DNA of 64,000 bases. Origin: Helichrysum umbraculigerum. Its lineage: Eukaryota > Streptophyta > Magnoliopsida > Asterales > Asteraceae. Of the stretch, positions 44,701-53,850 are shown piece by piece. The translations under genes and the position numbers were made by a program. The DNA is taken from the NCBI GenBank assembly GCA_949592205.1, contig CATIUR010000004.1:89640337-89704336 (forward strand), written 5' to 3'. Every line of letters begins with the position of its first letter. Positions within the stretch are counted from its first letter, which is position 1. The notes under the pieces were generated by a model, which was given only the letters and a program-made list of their open reading frames with translations, was not told the origin of the DNA and did not search any database.

Positions 44701-44928
44701 GATTCGCTTAATCCCCTGTTCCTCTTCTATCGTCGCATTCACCCAGAAATTGTTGATATGATCATGAGATATTCTGGGTGCCACAGTAAGAGCATGACGA
44801 ATATGTGAAGCACGAAGGAAATCAATGATTTCCACATACTCGTTTGCCTCAGCAGGTTTCATCAAGAAAGCGATCATATTATGATCTTTGCCAATCGGTA
44901 GTTGAACAGTAGACGAAGTCGATGCCAT
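41725..44928 (-). CDS. Third ORF of SIRE-2, intact, 1067 residues, unknown function
   Basis: It starts at the ATG at 44928. Residues about 10-255 form a compact, conserved N-terminal domain (NMIAFLMKPAEANEYVEIID, WRFLIHTILHCLS, MLRNIEQPKIKFFMYPQFVQ). Residues 289-309 are basic and NLS-like (NKRKQ, RAKKARKQ). The middle is long, acidic and low in complexity. About 823-875 is a Lys/Glu-rich stretch likely to be a single charged helix. Residues about 902-1067 form a second conserved domain rich in Trp (SWWRSFRDLI, VTWHWIKAMF). I see no signal peptide, no clear membrane segment and no known catalytic motif. Position after pol matches the envelope-like ORF of other SIRE elements, but the sequence does not look like a membrane glycoprotein. 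A nuclear or particle-associated role is inference. Confidence 0.88.
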   Translation of the reverse strand: MASTSSTVQLPIGKDHNMIAFLMKPAEANEYVEIIDFLRASHIRHALTVAPRISHDHINNFWVNATIEEEQGIKRIVSKVMDTRVVVTEAIVRASLQLDDEAGITSLNDYVMYDTLRLMGYEGSFEVFTFQKTLFSHQWRFLIHTILHCLSSKRSSFEQFGSNIAYAIACLATGQRFNFSNLIFSGMLRNIEQPKIKFFMYPQFVQLFLNEQIPNLTALDKVIGIISFKPKVFVNMKRDTKFSGKVTALFFTMLPAPSTTASVPPTEAEPATERMVPPTTSQPTVAGGNKRKQGTTTAKSTRAKKARKQASEAADAQVSESNDSSQQMINEEEVDHSERAASTASSPLAEQDRSNINKTQSEATQGHDSTPVDDPSGPSTKNQGDFDDHARHESEFDNVNDSPKDSHPEGVEARSNLELTKMIDYVWSKFVEERRKNKAKDEIVAQLQRRVQQLEWIVIKCLKKGRKYVVHDTSEPEDAYQFPQNAFKKGEKVWTNLGDKMNKNDKVVDDDEKVDEEIEMERSEDDEFVHTPPTPPTEPEMNESVYETVETEMKEPVADNVSEHTEVIGSVVQTEEVDLGAKTEELKINGDDGEEVNKPEVAVEQEKTDAQQQVEKTRKKSIPVKTAKVTGTGKKVETPKKQSTQPSLPGFQIREPAAAPVQQKKDLPKIDPKDKGKGKLEEEPKKKKQKPVPAEVTAHDTEYAQRLQAELNAEDLIDVEIEEGKFVKMTKEQVAEWDEYLLREQKQDDIEYLVDQIKKKKAEEARKKRAAKPPTKAQMNKGLIAKLKGGYIPMNALKQMSLERLQNLWDKDDMNPDVIERKEKEKKEAEKEKKKAEKEKKLKEKEEKEKREKEEAEKRKKEEIERKKRELDEIPDRERNVDELKEFILLQPVESEVINVELPGIIDWSIEQFVNPVKIHKIKIERADGNVSWWRSFRDLIKRISRTELVRMYEIGMEKDLDLKKFDNLVEKVTWHWIKAMFEPEEFPFQFTTFSKVKNWIYHAKPGVHQIVMDDAVFMWLLTDRFYDINLRLLMGMRNARLQAAVLDDVTLELVYMVLNQIHKKEE

Positions 44929-45650
44929 GATAAGAAATCACGAAATCGAAAAGAATCGACGATGATTTACAGAATTGAGAATCTATGAGACTTAGCGCAG
45001 TGGTTTGTGTGTGTAATTTTGAAAGCGTAATGAAAAACCCTAACTGTTGAGAGTTAAGTATTGAAATTAAATCAGTTGTAAACCCTAATTTGATCAGATC
45101 CCCAATTATAACTAAAACAGTGTTAATTAAGAAAAATAACACGTTCAGTGGTAATTGTGAAAATAACCATCAGTGCTAATCAACACTTGGTTTTTCAAAT
45201 GCATCATTTACATAATAAAGCTAGCAGTGCTCACTTGTACAAGCAGTACCAACCGACCAAGGCAGTGCTAACTTAATACAAGTAGTACTTCAGATCTAGC
45301 AAAATCATATAAACAAAGTAGTTTTTTTTTTTTTTTTTTTTTTTTTATTTTTTTTATACCGAAAGCTAAACTCTAATAAGCAGTAAAACGCCAACATATA
45401 CACCTGCAGTAATTAAACTCCAAGGCATAGTAATATAACCTGCAGTGTTAATGTAAACAAAAATACAAGTATACAGTGTTAACTTATACACTAACAGTGG
45501 TGAAGTGATTATTACCACTGTTTATACAAAAAGTAGTAAACAGTGATAACTATACACAATACACTATCAGTGTTTAATTAACAAATCAGTATTAACCCAA
45601 ATTGAAGCACAGTAAATATTATTCACAGAAAACAGTGATAAGAAAAATAC
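44929..45650 (-). other. Spacer between pol and third ORF of SIRE-2
   Basis: No coding signal. It contains a long T run (about 45321-45356), expanded compared with SIRE-1, and many CAGTGTTAAC-like words. Confidence 0.55.
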
Positions 45651-48600
45651 TTAAGACAAATTAATCATTTCAATACTAGTAACCAAGAATGTGAATCTGC
45701 CTACATCAAAAGCTTTAGTAAACAGATCAGCAAACTGATTATCAGTATGTACTTTCAAAATTTGAATAAGTCTTTTTTCATTACAGTCTCTAATGAAATG
45801 ATATCTAATTTCAATGTGCTTAGTTTTAGAATGTTTAACTGGGTTATTGATAATACTGATTGTAGAACATTTATCAATAAAAATAGGAGTATTAAGAAAG
45901 GTAAAACCGTAATCTAACATCTGATTCTGAATCCATAGCACTTAGGCACAGCAACTTGTAGCTGCTACATATTCTGCCTCTGCTGTAGATGTAGATACAG
46001 TGGTTTGTTTCTTGCATTGCCATGAAACCAATCTATCTCCCAAAAATTGACAACCTCCTGATGTAGATTTCCTGTCCAGATTAGCTCCTCCATAATCACT
46101 ATCTGTATAAGCTATCAGATTAAAAGAAGTAAACTTTGGATACCAAAGACCCAATTTTGATTGACCCTTTAAATATCTAAATATTCTTTTGACTGCAAGA
46201 AGATGTGATAGTTTTGGATTAGCTTGAAATCTTGCACATAAGCACACTGCAAACATGATGTCAGGCCTTGATGAAGTGAGATACATAAGAGACCCGATCA
46301 TTGATCTGTAGAGATGTTCATCCACACTCTCCCCCTCAAGATCTGCATGTAATTTCTTGTTTGTCTCCACTGGTGTGCTTGCAACCTTAGCATCTTTGTA
46401 CCCAAACCGATCCAGTATATCATTAACATACTTACTTTGATGAATAAAGATTCCTTCTTTCTGTTGCTTCACTTGCAGCCCCAAGAAAAATGTTAATTCC
46501 CCCATGGAGCTTATCTTAAACTTCTCATGCATCAGTGATTCAAACTCCTTGCAAAGACTATCCTTTGTTGAATCAAAAATGATATCATCTACATAGACTT
46601 GAACCAGTAGTATATCATTCTTAATTCTTTTAGTGAACAAAGTTTTATCTATTGCACCCCTTTTGAATCCATTCTGCAACAGATAATCTGAAAAGGTATC
46701 ATACCAGGCTCTAGGTGCTTGATGTAAGCCATGAAGAGCTTTATCCAGTTTGAAAACTTTATCAGGAAACTTGGAATCTTCAAACCCTGGTGGTTGGCAT
46801 ACATAAACCTCTTCTTGTATAGTGCCATACAGAAAAGCACTCTTAACATCCATCTGATACACAATGAATCCCTTAAATGAAGCATAAGCCAAAAACAATC
46901 TAATTGCCTCTATTCTTGCAACAGGTGCAAAAACTTCATCATAATCAATCCCCTCTTCTTGTGAATATCCCTGTGCAACCAATCTAGCCTTATTTTTGAT
47001 CACTATACCTCTTTCATCCTTCTTTTTTTTGAAAATCCATTTAGTACCAATTGCCCTCTTCCCTTTAGGCAAATCAACCAATGTCCAGACTTCTTGAATC
47101 TTAAACTGAAGCAACTCCTCTTGCATAGCTTCAATCCAACTAGGATCTCTCAAAGCTTCAGTAACCTTCTTTGGTTCTGTTTGAGACAGAAAACAGGCAA
47201 ACAAAGAGATATTAACTGCTTCTGTATCAAGATTTACCTCATTCTCATTTTCTGAAGCTTCAAACACCTGACTTTGATTCCTTGTTTTAATAGCAGATTC
47301 AATATCTCCTATTACATTCTCAAGTGGATGATCTTTATGAGTAATGTATTTAGATGCTGTTGTTTCTTGAATCTCCACTTCCAAGTTGGTATAATTTCCC
47401 TCTTGTCCAGACTTACTGCTTGACACTTCTCTTGAAATTCTCTTTGACAAAGGAGTAGAGCTCATCAAGTGTACATAATTTAATTGTTCCTGCTCCTTGT
47501 CAAGCTGTCTGATCAACATTTACACCTATCTTTGAATACTTCTGTGCTGGACTCATGTCACTGTCTTCTGCACTGTCTTCCATAACAGGTCTATCAGAAT
47601 CATCAACATGAGTAAATGATGTTTCATCTGAATTTTCTGATTCCACATTCTGTGATGTCTTCGGTTGATCAGCTTCAAACACTTCTGGGGGATCAGGAGA
47701 CCAAATTGGAAATAATATGTATTCCAATGAATCATTCTTCTTTCCAGCTGGTATTCCTGAGTCTGATCTTCTTTCTCCAGCACCTGTTCCTGTATTTGTA
47801 CCTGCACTTGTACCTGCACTAGAATCCACATTTGTATATCTAAAGGCAGTATTAAGTGCATCAATATCAAACAGTGATTCAGGACCTTTTCCATCAGGAT
47901 TAACAGTGTTTTCATTAAAAGTGATGTTCACTGATTCTTCTATGATCCTGGTTCTTTGATTGAATACCCTATATGCTTTACTTTGTATAGAGTAACCAAC
48001 AAATATCCCCTCATCTGCCTTACTCTCAAACTTTCCTAAGTGATCTTTGGTATTTAAGATTGTACAAGGATACCCAAAAGATTTTAAGAAACTAACAAAT
48101 GGCCTTTTCTTAAATAACAGTTCATATGGTGTCTTGTTATGAGGCTTAACAACTAATACCCTATTATGAACATAGCAAGCTGTGCTAACTGCTTCTACCC
48201 AAAAAGACATAGGTAGCTTTGCATCAGATAGCATGGTCCTAGCAGCCTCAATCAGTGTCCTATTCCTCCTTTCAGCTACTCCATTTTGTTGAGGAGTTCT
48301 AGGTGCACTAAATTCTCTCTTAATACCTTTAACTTCACAGAATTTATCCATCTCATGATTTTTAAATTCTGTTCCATTATCACTTCTGATGATCTTTACT
48401 CTTTTATCCAATTGATTTTCCATCTTAGTTATAAATGATCTAAGTATTTCACCTGTCTCATCCTTTGTCCTAAGAAAGAAAACCCATGTAAATCTAGTGT
48501 AATCATCAATAATCACAAGGCAGTAAGATCTTTTCCCCATACTACTTATACTGGTTGGTCCAAATAAGTCCATATGCAATAAGTGTAAGGGTGTGCAGTT

Positions 48601-49206
48601 TGTGTTCACAGTTTTAGACTTAAATGAGGATTTGTTTTGTTTTCCCTTTTGACAAGAAACACAATGATCATCACATGAATAGACCTTTTCAGGCAAACCT
48701 CTAACAAGCTTGTTTTTGACAAGTTTATTAATGGTTTTGAAATTCATGTGACACATCCTCCTATGCCACAGTTCAGATTCATTCAAACTAGCTTTAGAAA
48801 TAAGACAGTTTAAATCAGGTTGAGGTGTCATATTTGCTAAGTCACACTTATATACATTATCTTGCCTTGGAATTCTCATTAAAATCATGTTTTCAGGTAT
48901 TTTGAATTCCTTGGACAAGATAAGGCATTCAGTGTCAGTAAAATGAACTGGGTTCTTTTTATCTGTGATTTGAATCACACTTAGCAAATTATACCTCAGT
49001 TGTTCCACAAAATAAACATTATCAAAACTTAGCTTTTCACTCTGAACTGTTCCTTTCCCTGTGATCCTACCTCCTTTTGGATTGCTTCCAAAAGCTACAT
49101 ATCCACCATCAAAAGATTTGAAATCCTGTAGCTTTTCTTTGTCTCCAGTCATGTGCCTTGAGCATCCACTATCAATATGCCATAAGCTCTTTGGGTTGCC
49201 CTGCAC
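45651..49206 (-). pseudogene. Pol of SIRE-2, frameshifted and with a stop
   Basis: Protease (IDSGCSRHMTG), integrase (HMDLFGPT, RSDNGTEF, NGVAERRNRT) and the linker are open to about 47510. There a short deletion relative to SIRE-1 in the VDVDQT region shifts the frame, ending the first part at 47500. RT with YVDD and most of RNase H are open in the next frame down to a TAA at 45942-45944, which replaces a Gln codon. The last 96 codons follow in the same frame. Catalytic residues are still visible, so the damage is recent. Confidence 0.92.
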
Positions 49207-49224
49207 AAACAGTCAAAAAGAGAA

Positions 49225-51945
49225 TTAATTTCTCTTGGGAACCCAAACCAATTTGGCTTTGGGTTTCCCATGTGCATTCACATACTCAACTTTCTTGAAG
49301 ATTATTGATTGTGATGCACTGTTGGAATTTGGATATGTTAATTTATCAGTCTTAATAGGTGTCCAAATCCAACTTATTTTAGACTTAACAGTGTTCTTTG
49401 GCTTAACAGTTTTAACTGTTTTACCAAATGAAGAGTCAATGTTAATTTTGTTAACACTGTTTTTAAATTTAGTTACCACTGTTTTAGTCTTTATAATTTT
49501 GGCTGAATTTGTTAGTACTGCTGCAGTAGTTTTACCTGTAACAGTGCTTAACATGTTAGCCTTTGAGTTTATCTTCTGAACTCTGGCAGTATGATTAACT
49601 TTTGATTGAAAATTTTGTTTGTTAATCATATTTGCTTTTGTCCATGACTGTTTTCTAATCCTTTGAACATTCTCAGGATTATGATAACAGTCATATTGAA
49701 GATGACCCATTTTTCCACATATAAAGCAAGTCATTTCTTTTATCACAGTAACATTATTACCCAGTTTCTGTGAAATCATTTGATTCCAGTTTCTTTGATT
49801 ACCTCTGGGTTTTTGATTTTGAAAATTCTGTGAAGAAGAAGTACTTGCTTTACATTTACAATTAACACAGTTATTCACAACAGATTTAACAACATGTTTA
49901 GTAACTGGATTAACTGTATTACTAACATATCCTAACCCATGTTTAGATTTGTTAGTATTCAAGCTCACATTTTCTAAGGCCAGTTTAGCCTTTTCTTTAA
50001 ACATTTTCTTACCCTCTTCTAGTTTATCAGATTTAAGCTTAGAAACTAGACCAGTAATTGCTCTCTTCACATTCTCACATGTTGACTTAGACTTAGATGA
50101 TTCAGATTTTACACTCTTCTCACAATCAGATGTCCCATCACTCTGATCATCTTCTTCAGTCCAATCACTAACTTCACCTTCTACAAACAACTCATCATCA
50201 GATAAACTTTTAATTGGATCAGCCTTTTTAACCTCATCTGTCATTCCTCTTTTAAGTGGATTGATATCAATTTCACTTTTAGGAGGAAAATAGGTGTGAT
50301 TATAAGGTGGAGGTACATTATTGTACCCTAATCCAGTCTTAAGTTTATCATGAATCTGTGAATCAATAAGTTTATTGACACTCTTTGAAGCATGTTCTAA
50401 TTTACTTACATCAAGTCTTATACTATCTCTTTCACATGTGACCTCAGTAAGTTTCTTAGATAACAACCCAACTTTATCTTTATAAGTGTCTCTCTCCCAC
50501 CTAGCATATTCAATGTCATATTTAAACTGTGTTGCATTGACTTCATATGCCTTTATTTGATTTTCCAGATTTTCAATGACTGCTATGGTGTGTTTACTTT
50601 TGATTTCCCATTGTTTTAGTTCCTCACACACTTTTATATTATGATCCCTGTAATGTTTAACAGTTTGTTTACAGACAGCAGAACATAATTTATTTTGTAC
50701 CTCTGTAGGAATTTCTGACTTTTTGTCAGATTCTGCAATGGCCATGAGACATTGATTCTTCACAACATGTTCTTCTTGATCACTCCAGTCCCATCCACAG
50801 CCATCCATAGATACCAAAGCATTTGCTGAAGCACCCTGAATTGGAATGTTCCTAGATTGAGTTCCATTGCATCTAGCTCTCTGACCATTACCATTATGCT
50901 CTTGCCTAGGGTTTCTGCATTCTCTAGCAAAGTGTCCCATTTTGTGACAGTTGAAACACTCAATCTTGCTCTTATCAAACCAATTTGCATCATTCCTCTT
51001 GTATGCAAAATTGTTCCTACCAGTCCTCTGCATGAACCTTTTTGCTCTCTGAGTAATCAATGCAATTTTCCACTTAATGTCCATCTCCTCTAGATCATCA
51101 CCATCAAATTGTTCCAGATCTTCATTAGTAAGTGAGGAATTCACATTACTTGCAAAGAAGGATTCTAATATCTGATCATTAGAACTATTTGATGATGATC
51201 CTGCTCCTCCTGAAATATAAGTAGAACCCATTTGACTTGACTCTGCTTTTGTTCCAGCCATAGACATAAAAGCAGCATTGTGACTATACCCAGTTGCTTG
51301 CTTCTTACTTTCAACCTCAGACTCAAAATTCCTCAGATCATTGTATATATCTTCTAATTCCTTAACTTCAATATCTGAGCTCTGCCTCAATCCAACAGTG
51401 TAGATTGTCCATTCATCACCTAATGATCTTAAGAACTTTCTGTTAAGATCTTCTTTGTCAATCTTAACCTTGTGATTTTCTAATTCTCCAACTAATTTAG
51501 TGAACCTATCAAAGGTTTGAGTTAGAGTTTCAGTTTTCACATGGCTAAAATTCTCAAATTGTTGCTTTAACAGAGATCTTTTGTTCTTTTTGGTGTTATC
51601 ATTACCACCAAACCTCTTCTCAATTGCCTCCATTAGTACCTTGGGATCCTCACAAGAATCAAATCTGCTCTGATGCTCATTAGGAATGGATAGCAACAGA
51701 GTGCTAAGAGCCTTGTACTCAGTAGATCTGATATTTCTCTCTGCATCAGATGTTGGTGGTGGTCTTGGCTGCTTTACACCATCACCATCAAGTGTTACTG
51801 GTATACCATTAACAACAACTTTCCACATCTGATAATCTGTGAGAAGCATGTATTGCCTGATTCTGACCTTCCATAGGTCAAACTCATTAGGTTTGAGCAT
51901 AGGAATCTTTGTTGCTTGAATTCCTTCATTCCCTTCAGTAGCCAT
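49225..51945 (-). CDS. Gag of SIRE-2, 906 residues
   Basis: It starts at the ATG at 51945 (the longer reading starts at TTG). It is collinear with SIRE-1 gag without indels. The first zinc knuckle is complete here (CFNCHKMGHFAREC), as is the second (CFICGKMGHLQYDC). The gag ends with TAA at 49225-49227, followed in frame by TGA at 49213-49215 and then pol, exactly as in SIRE-1. Being open and with both knuckles intact, this is the better candidate for a working gag. Confidence 0.93.
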   Translation of the reverse strand: MATEGNEGIQATKIPMLKPNEFDLWKVRIRQYMLLTDYQMWKVVVNGIPVTLDGDGVKQPRPPPTSDAERNIRSTEYKALSTLLLSIPNEHQSRFDSCEDPKVLMEAIEKRFGGNDNTKKNKRSLLKQQFENFSHVKTETLTQTFDRFTKLVGELENHKVKIDKEDLNRKFLRSLGDEWTIYTVGLRQSSDIEVKELEDIYNDLRNFESEVESKKQATGYSHNAAFMSMAGTKAESSQMGSTYISGGAGSSSNSSNDQILESFFASNVNSSLTNEDLEQFDGDDLEEMDIKWKIALITQRAKRFMQRTGRNNFAYKRNDANWFDKSKIECFNCHKMGHFARECRNPRQEHNGNGQRARCNGTQSRNIPIQGASANALVSMDGCGWDWSDQEEHVVKNQCLMAIAESDKKSEIPTEVQNKLCSAVCKQTVKHYRDHNIKVCEELKQWEIKSKHTIAVIENLENQIKAYEVNATQFKYDIEYARWERDTYKDKVGLLSKKLTEVTCERDSIRLDVSKLEHASKSVNKLIDSQIHDKLKTGLGYNNVPPPYNHTYFPPKSEIDINPLKRGMTDEVKKADPIKSLSDDELFVEGEVSDWTEEDDQSDGTSDCEKSVKSESSKSKSTCENVKRAITGLVSKLKSDKLEEGKKMFKEKAKLALENVSLNTNKSKHGLGYVSNTVNPVTKHVVKSVVNNCVNCKCKASTSSSQNFQNQKPRGNQRNWNQMISQKLGNNVTVIKEMTCFICGKMGHLQYDCYHNPENVQRIRKQSWTKANMINKQNFQSKVNHTARVQKINSKANMLSTVTGKTTAAVLTNSAKIIKTKTVVTKFKNSVNKINIDSSFGKTVKTVKPKNTVKSKISWIWTPIKTDKLTYPNSNSASQSIIFKKVEYVNAHGKPKAKLVWVPKRN

Positions 51946-52028
51946 TGAAATCAAAACTTAATATAAAGACTAAACCTCAAATATTAATACGAATAATCCC
52001 AGATCTTCCTGTCTTCAAAGCTTCACAA

Positions 52029-52040
52029 GCTCTGATACCA
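52029..52040 (-). promoter_or_regulatory. Primer-binding site of SIRE-2
   Basis: The minus strand reads TGGTATCAGAGC three bases inside the 5' LTR. Confidence 0.92.
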
Positions 52041-52043
52041 CTT

Positions 52044-52728
52044 TGTTAGTCCCTGTTTAACTTAATAAACAGTCGTATATAATAAGCCTTGAATGTATTA
52101 TTGAGAAGTTGTGGAATCACACTCAATAATATTAAGAAGATCTATGAATATAAATTAATACTCAGAACACAATAATATACCGAAAGCTTCAATCTTATTA
52201 ATGATATAAGACGAATACACTTGATGTATTAGGGTTACAGAAAACCTTGAAGCTGCGCAAAAACGTTAACCTATCTAGGTCTAAAGGATCTCTATTTATA
52301 TCACATAGAGTCCTATACAATCTCCTACAAATATGGAATAAAATAACTTCCATAACCGACTCATACTTATTACAAAATCATAAACAGTTGTAACTACCAT
52401 TCTGAAGTAAACAGTTGTGACTATTACACATTCAGTGGTAACTGCTTCAATTGTAATATAAGACTAAGTACAAATATATAATCAGTGTTAACTGCTACAT
52501 ATATAACTAACAGTTACAGATACATAAGCAGTTTTAACTACTTACAGACACATAACTATCAGTTGAAATCTATCTTCAATCAGTTGTAACACCTGTCTTC
52601 TCTTCAGTTTTCTTCTATCAGTTGTAACTTCGTAAAGACAGTTGTAACCTTCATCACAAACAGTTTTAATCACTTGTACTCTGTCTTCTCTTCAACAACT
52701 TCAACTCAGAAACAGTTTTGACTCAACA
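52044..52728 (-). repeat. 5' LTR of SIRE-2
   Basis: 685 bp with TACTC outside. TATAAATA lies on the minus strand at 52293-52300. The CAGTTG-type word array lies at about 52380-52720. Confidence 0.95.
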
Positions 52729-53073
52729 TACTCGCATATCATGGCAATAGACATTTCCAATATTAATAAATCAGAAACATCAAACAAGAACATTACAATT
52801 AATTAATAAAAGAAAAAGATAGATATTACCCGTAATTATTGCGAGCAAAACGATGCTTATATTACTTCCGAATATTCCAAAGCGTTACATTGCTAAGCTA
52901 GCTACTACTAACTACTACATAATTAATCCCCCTACTTATCTCTCACTAAATTAATTAACTTAGAGAGAGAAAGTGAAAAGAAAAATAAAAGAAAGAATAA
53001 AACTAGAAAAGAAAGAAAGAAATATGCTTAATGTGTGCATATGGTGCAAGTTGAAATGAAGCCTCATGCCCTC

Positions 53074-53081
53074 TATTTATA
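53074..53081 (-). promoter_or_regulatory. TATA box of the G4 LTR
   Basis: The minus strand reads TATAAATA, downstream (in the sense direction) of the 53140-53305 repeats, mirroring the G2 layout. Confidence 0.55.
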
Positions 53082-53139
53082 GGAGAGATTTGGCTCACAT
53101 TAGCATCAAGGGGTGCATGTTAGTAAATGGTAGCCAAAA

Positions 53140-53305
53140 GGGTGCACCGGGTACTGTACAACACGAAAAGTGGGCGCACCGGGTACTGTACAACACGAAA
53201 AGTAGGCGCACCAGGTACCAAAAGTTTCCAAAAACGGAAACCGAGGCGGGGGACAGGTGGCCGGCGGCGCCCACCAGGTGGCCGGCGGCGGCTGGCCTGT
53301 ACCCG
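53140..53305. repeat. GC-rich tandem repeats in the G4 LTR
   Basis: A 32-bp unit with GCACCGGGTACTGTACAACA and ACGAAAAGT occurs twice and partly a third time (53143-53225). It is followed by two copies of AGGTGGCCGGCGGCG at about 53266-53300. GTACTGTAC is a palindrome around one base. The place in the LTR equals that of the GCCGTATACGGC arrays in G2 and G3. Confidence 0.8.
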
Positions 53306-53812
53306 CCCCGTTTCGCCATCTTTTGCTTCGTTTCTTGATTCGTGCGTATTTTCTTCGTTATGCGTCCGTTTGCGTCGATTATTTTTTTGTTGGATTCGTA
53401 ATTCAAAAACGAAGATTTTGACATATGATAGGCCCTGAGATGAGGTCCCTAGCTCCAGATATTGCGTACGAATCATTTGGATCTTCCGACGGGCGTAGAA
53501 TCTTCATTCTTTATCCGTTTTAGTTGATTCTTCTTCTGTTGGATTCGTATTTTGAAAATGAACATCTTGGATAGAATGGATGTTGGTGAAGGACACTTTA
53601 GTCTTGAAATCTTGTTTTTATGCCTTGAATCTTCAAATGTGTGTGGAATCTTCGTTTCTCCTCCGTTTTGCTTGATTTTTATCGTGCAACCTTGTTTTGA
53701 CCATCTTGGCATAATGTTATTGATTTGTACTATATTTGAATTAAAATGCCAAGAATCGTTCCAGAATGAGAGAGATATCGGTAGTAAAAATATGACTTTC
53801 TACGCGATATCA

Positions 53813-53850
53813 AGTATCCCACACTTAGAACATTGCTTGTCCTCAAGCAA
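53813..53850 (-). promoter_or_regulatory. Polypurine-tract region of G4
   Basis: On the minus strand GAGGACAAGCAATG, then TCTAAGTGTGGGATACT, leads directly into the LTR start TGATATCGCG. GAGGACAAGC followed by AAGTGTGGG is the usual stretch before the 3' LTR in Athila-type plant elements. Confidence 0.75.

Larger units (their letters stand above)
40927..52728 (-). mobile_element. SIRE-like Copia retrotransposon SIRE-2
   Basis: It is 11802 bp, with two 685-bp LTRs and a perfect TACTC duplication (40922-40926, 52729-52733). Its organisation is identical to SIRE-1. By eye the LTRs differ at about four positions. Gag and the third ORF are open; pol carries one frameshifting deletion and one stop codon. 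Confidence 0.95.
39163..53812 (-). repeat. 3' LTR of a minus-strand Athila-like element (G4), split by SIRE-2
   Basis: Plus-strand ends are TGATGCGCCC at 39163 and TACGCGATATCA at 53812. Read on the minus strand it begins TGATATCGCGTAGAAAGTCA, close to the G2 and G3 LTR starts, and its inner sequence aligns in reverse with them (for example 40425-40680 against 35585-35850). Without SIRE-2 and one target copy the LTR is about 2.84 kb. The flanks AAGAC and AGTAT do not match, so it is not a solo LTR; a polypurine-type stretch to its right marks it as a 3' LTR. No gene lies in 39163-40926 or 52734-53812. Confidence 0.78.

Noticed and set aside
53066..53476. Several frames over GC-rich repeats
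   Set aside because: They lie inside the G4 LTR, overlap on both strands and show no domain.
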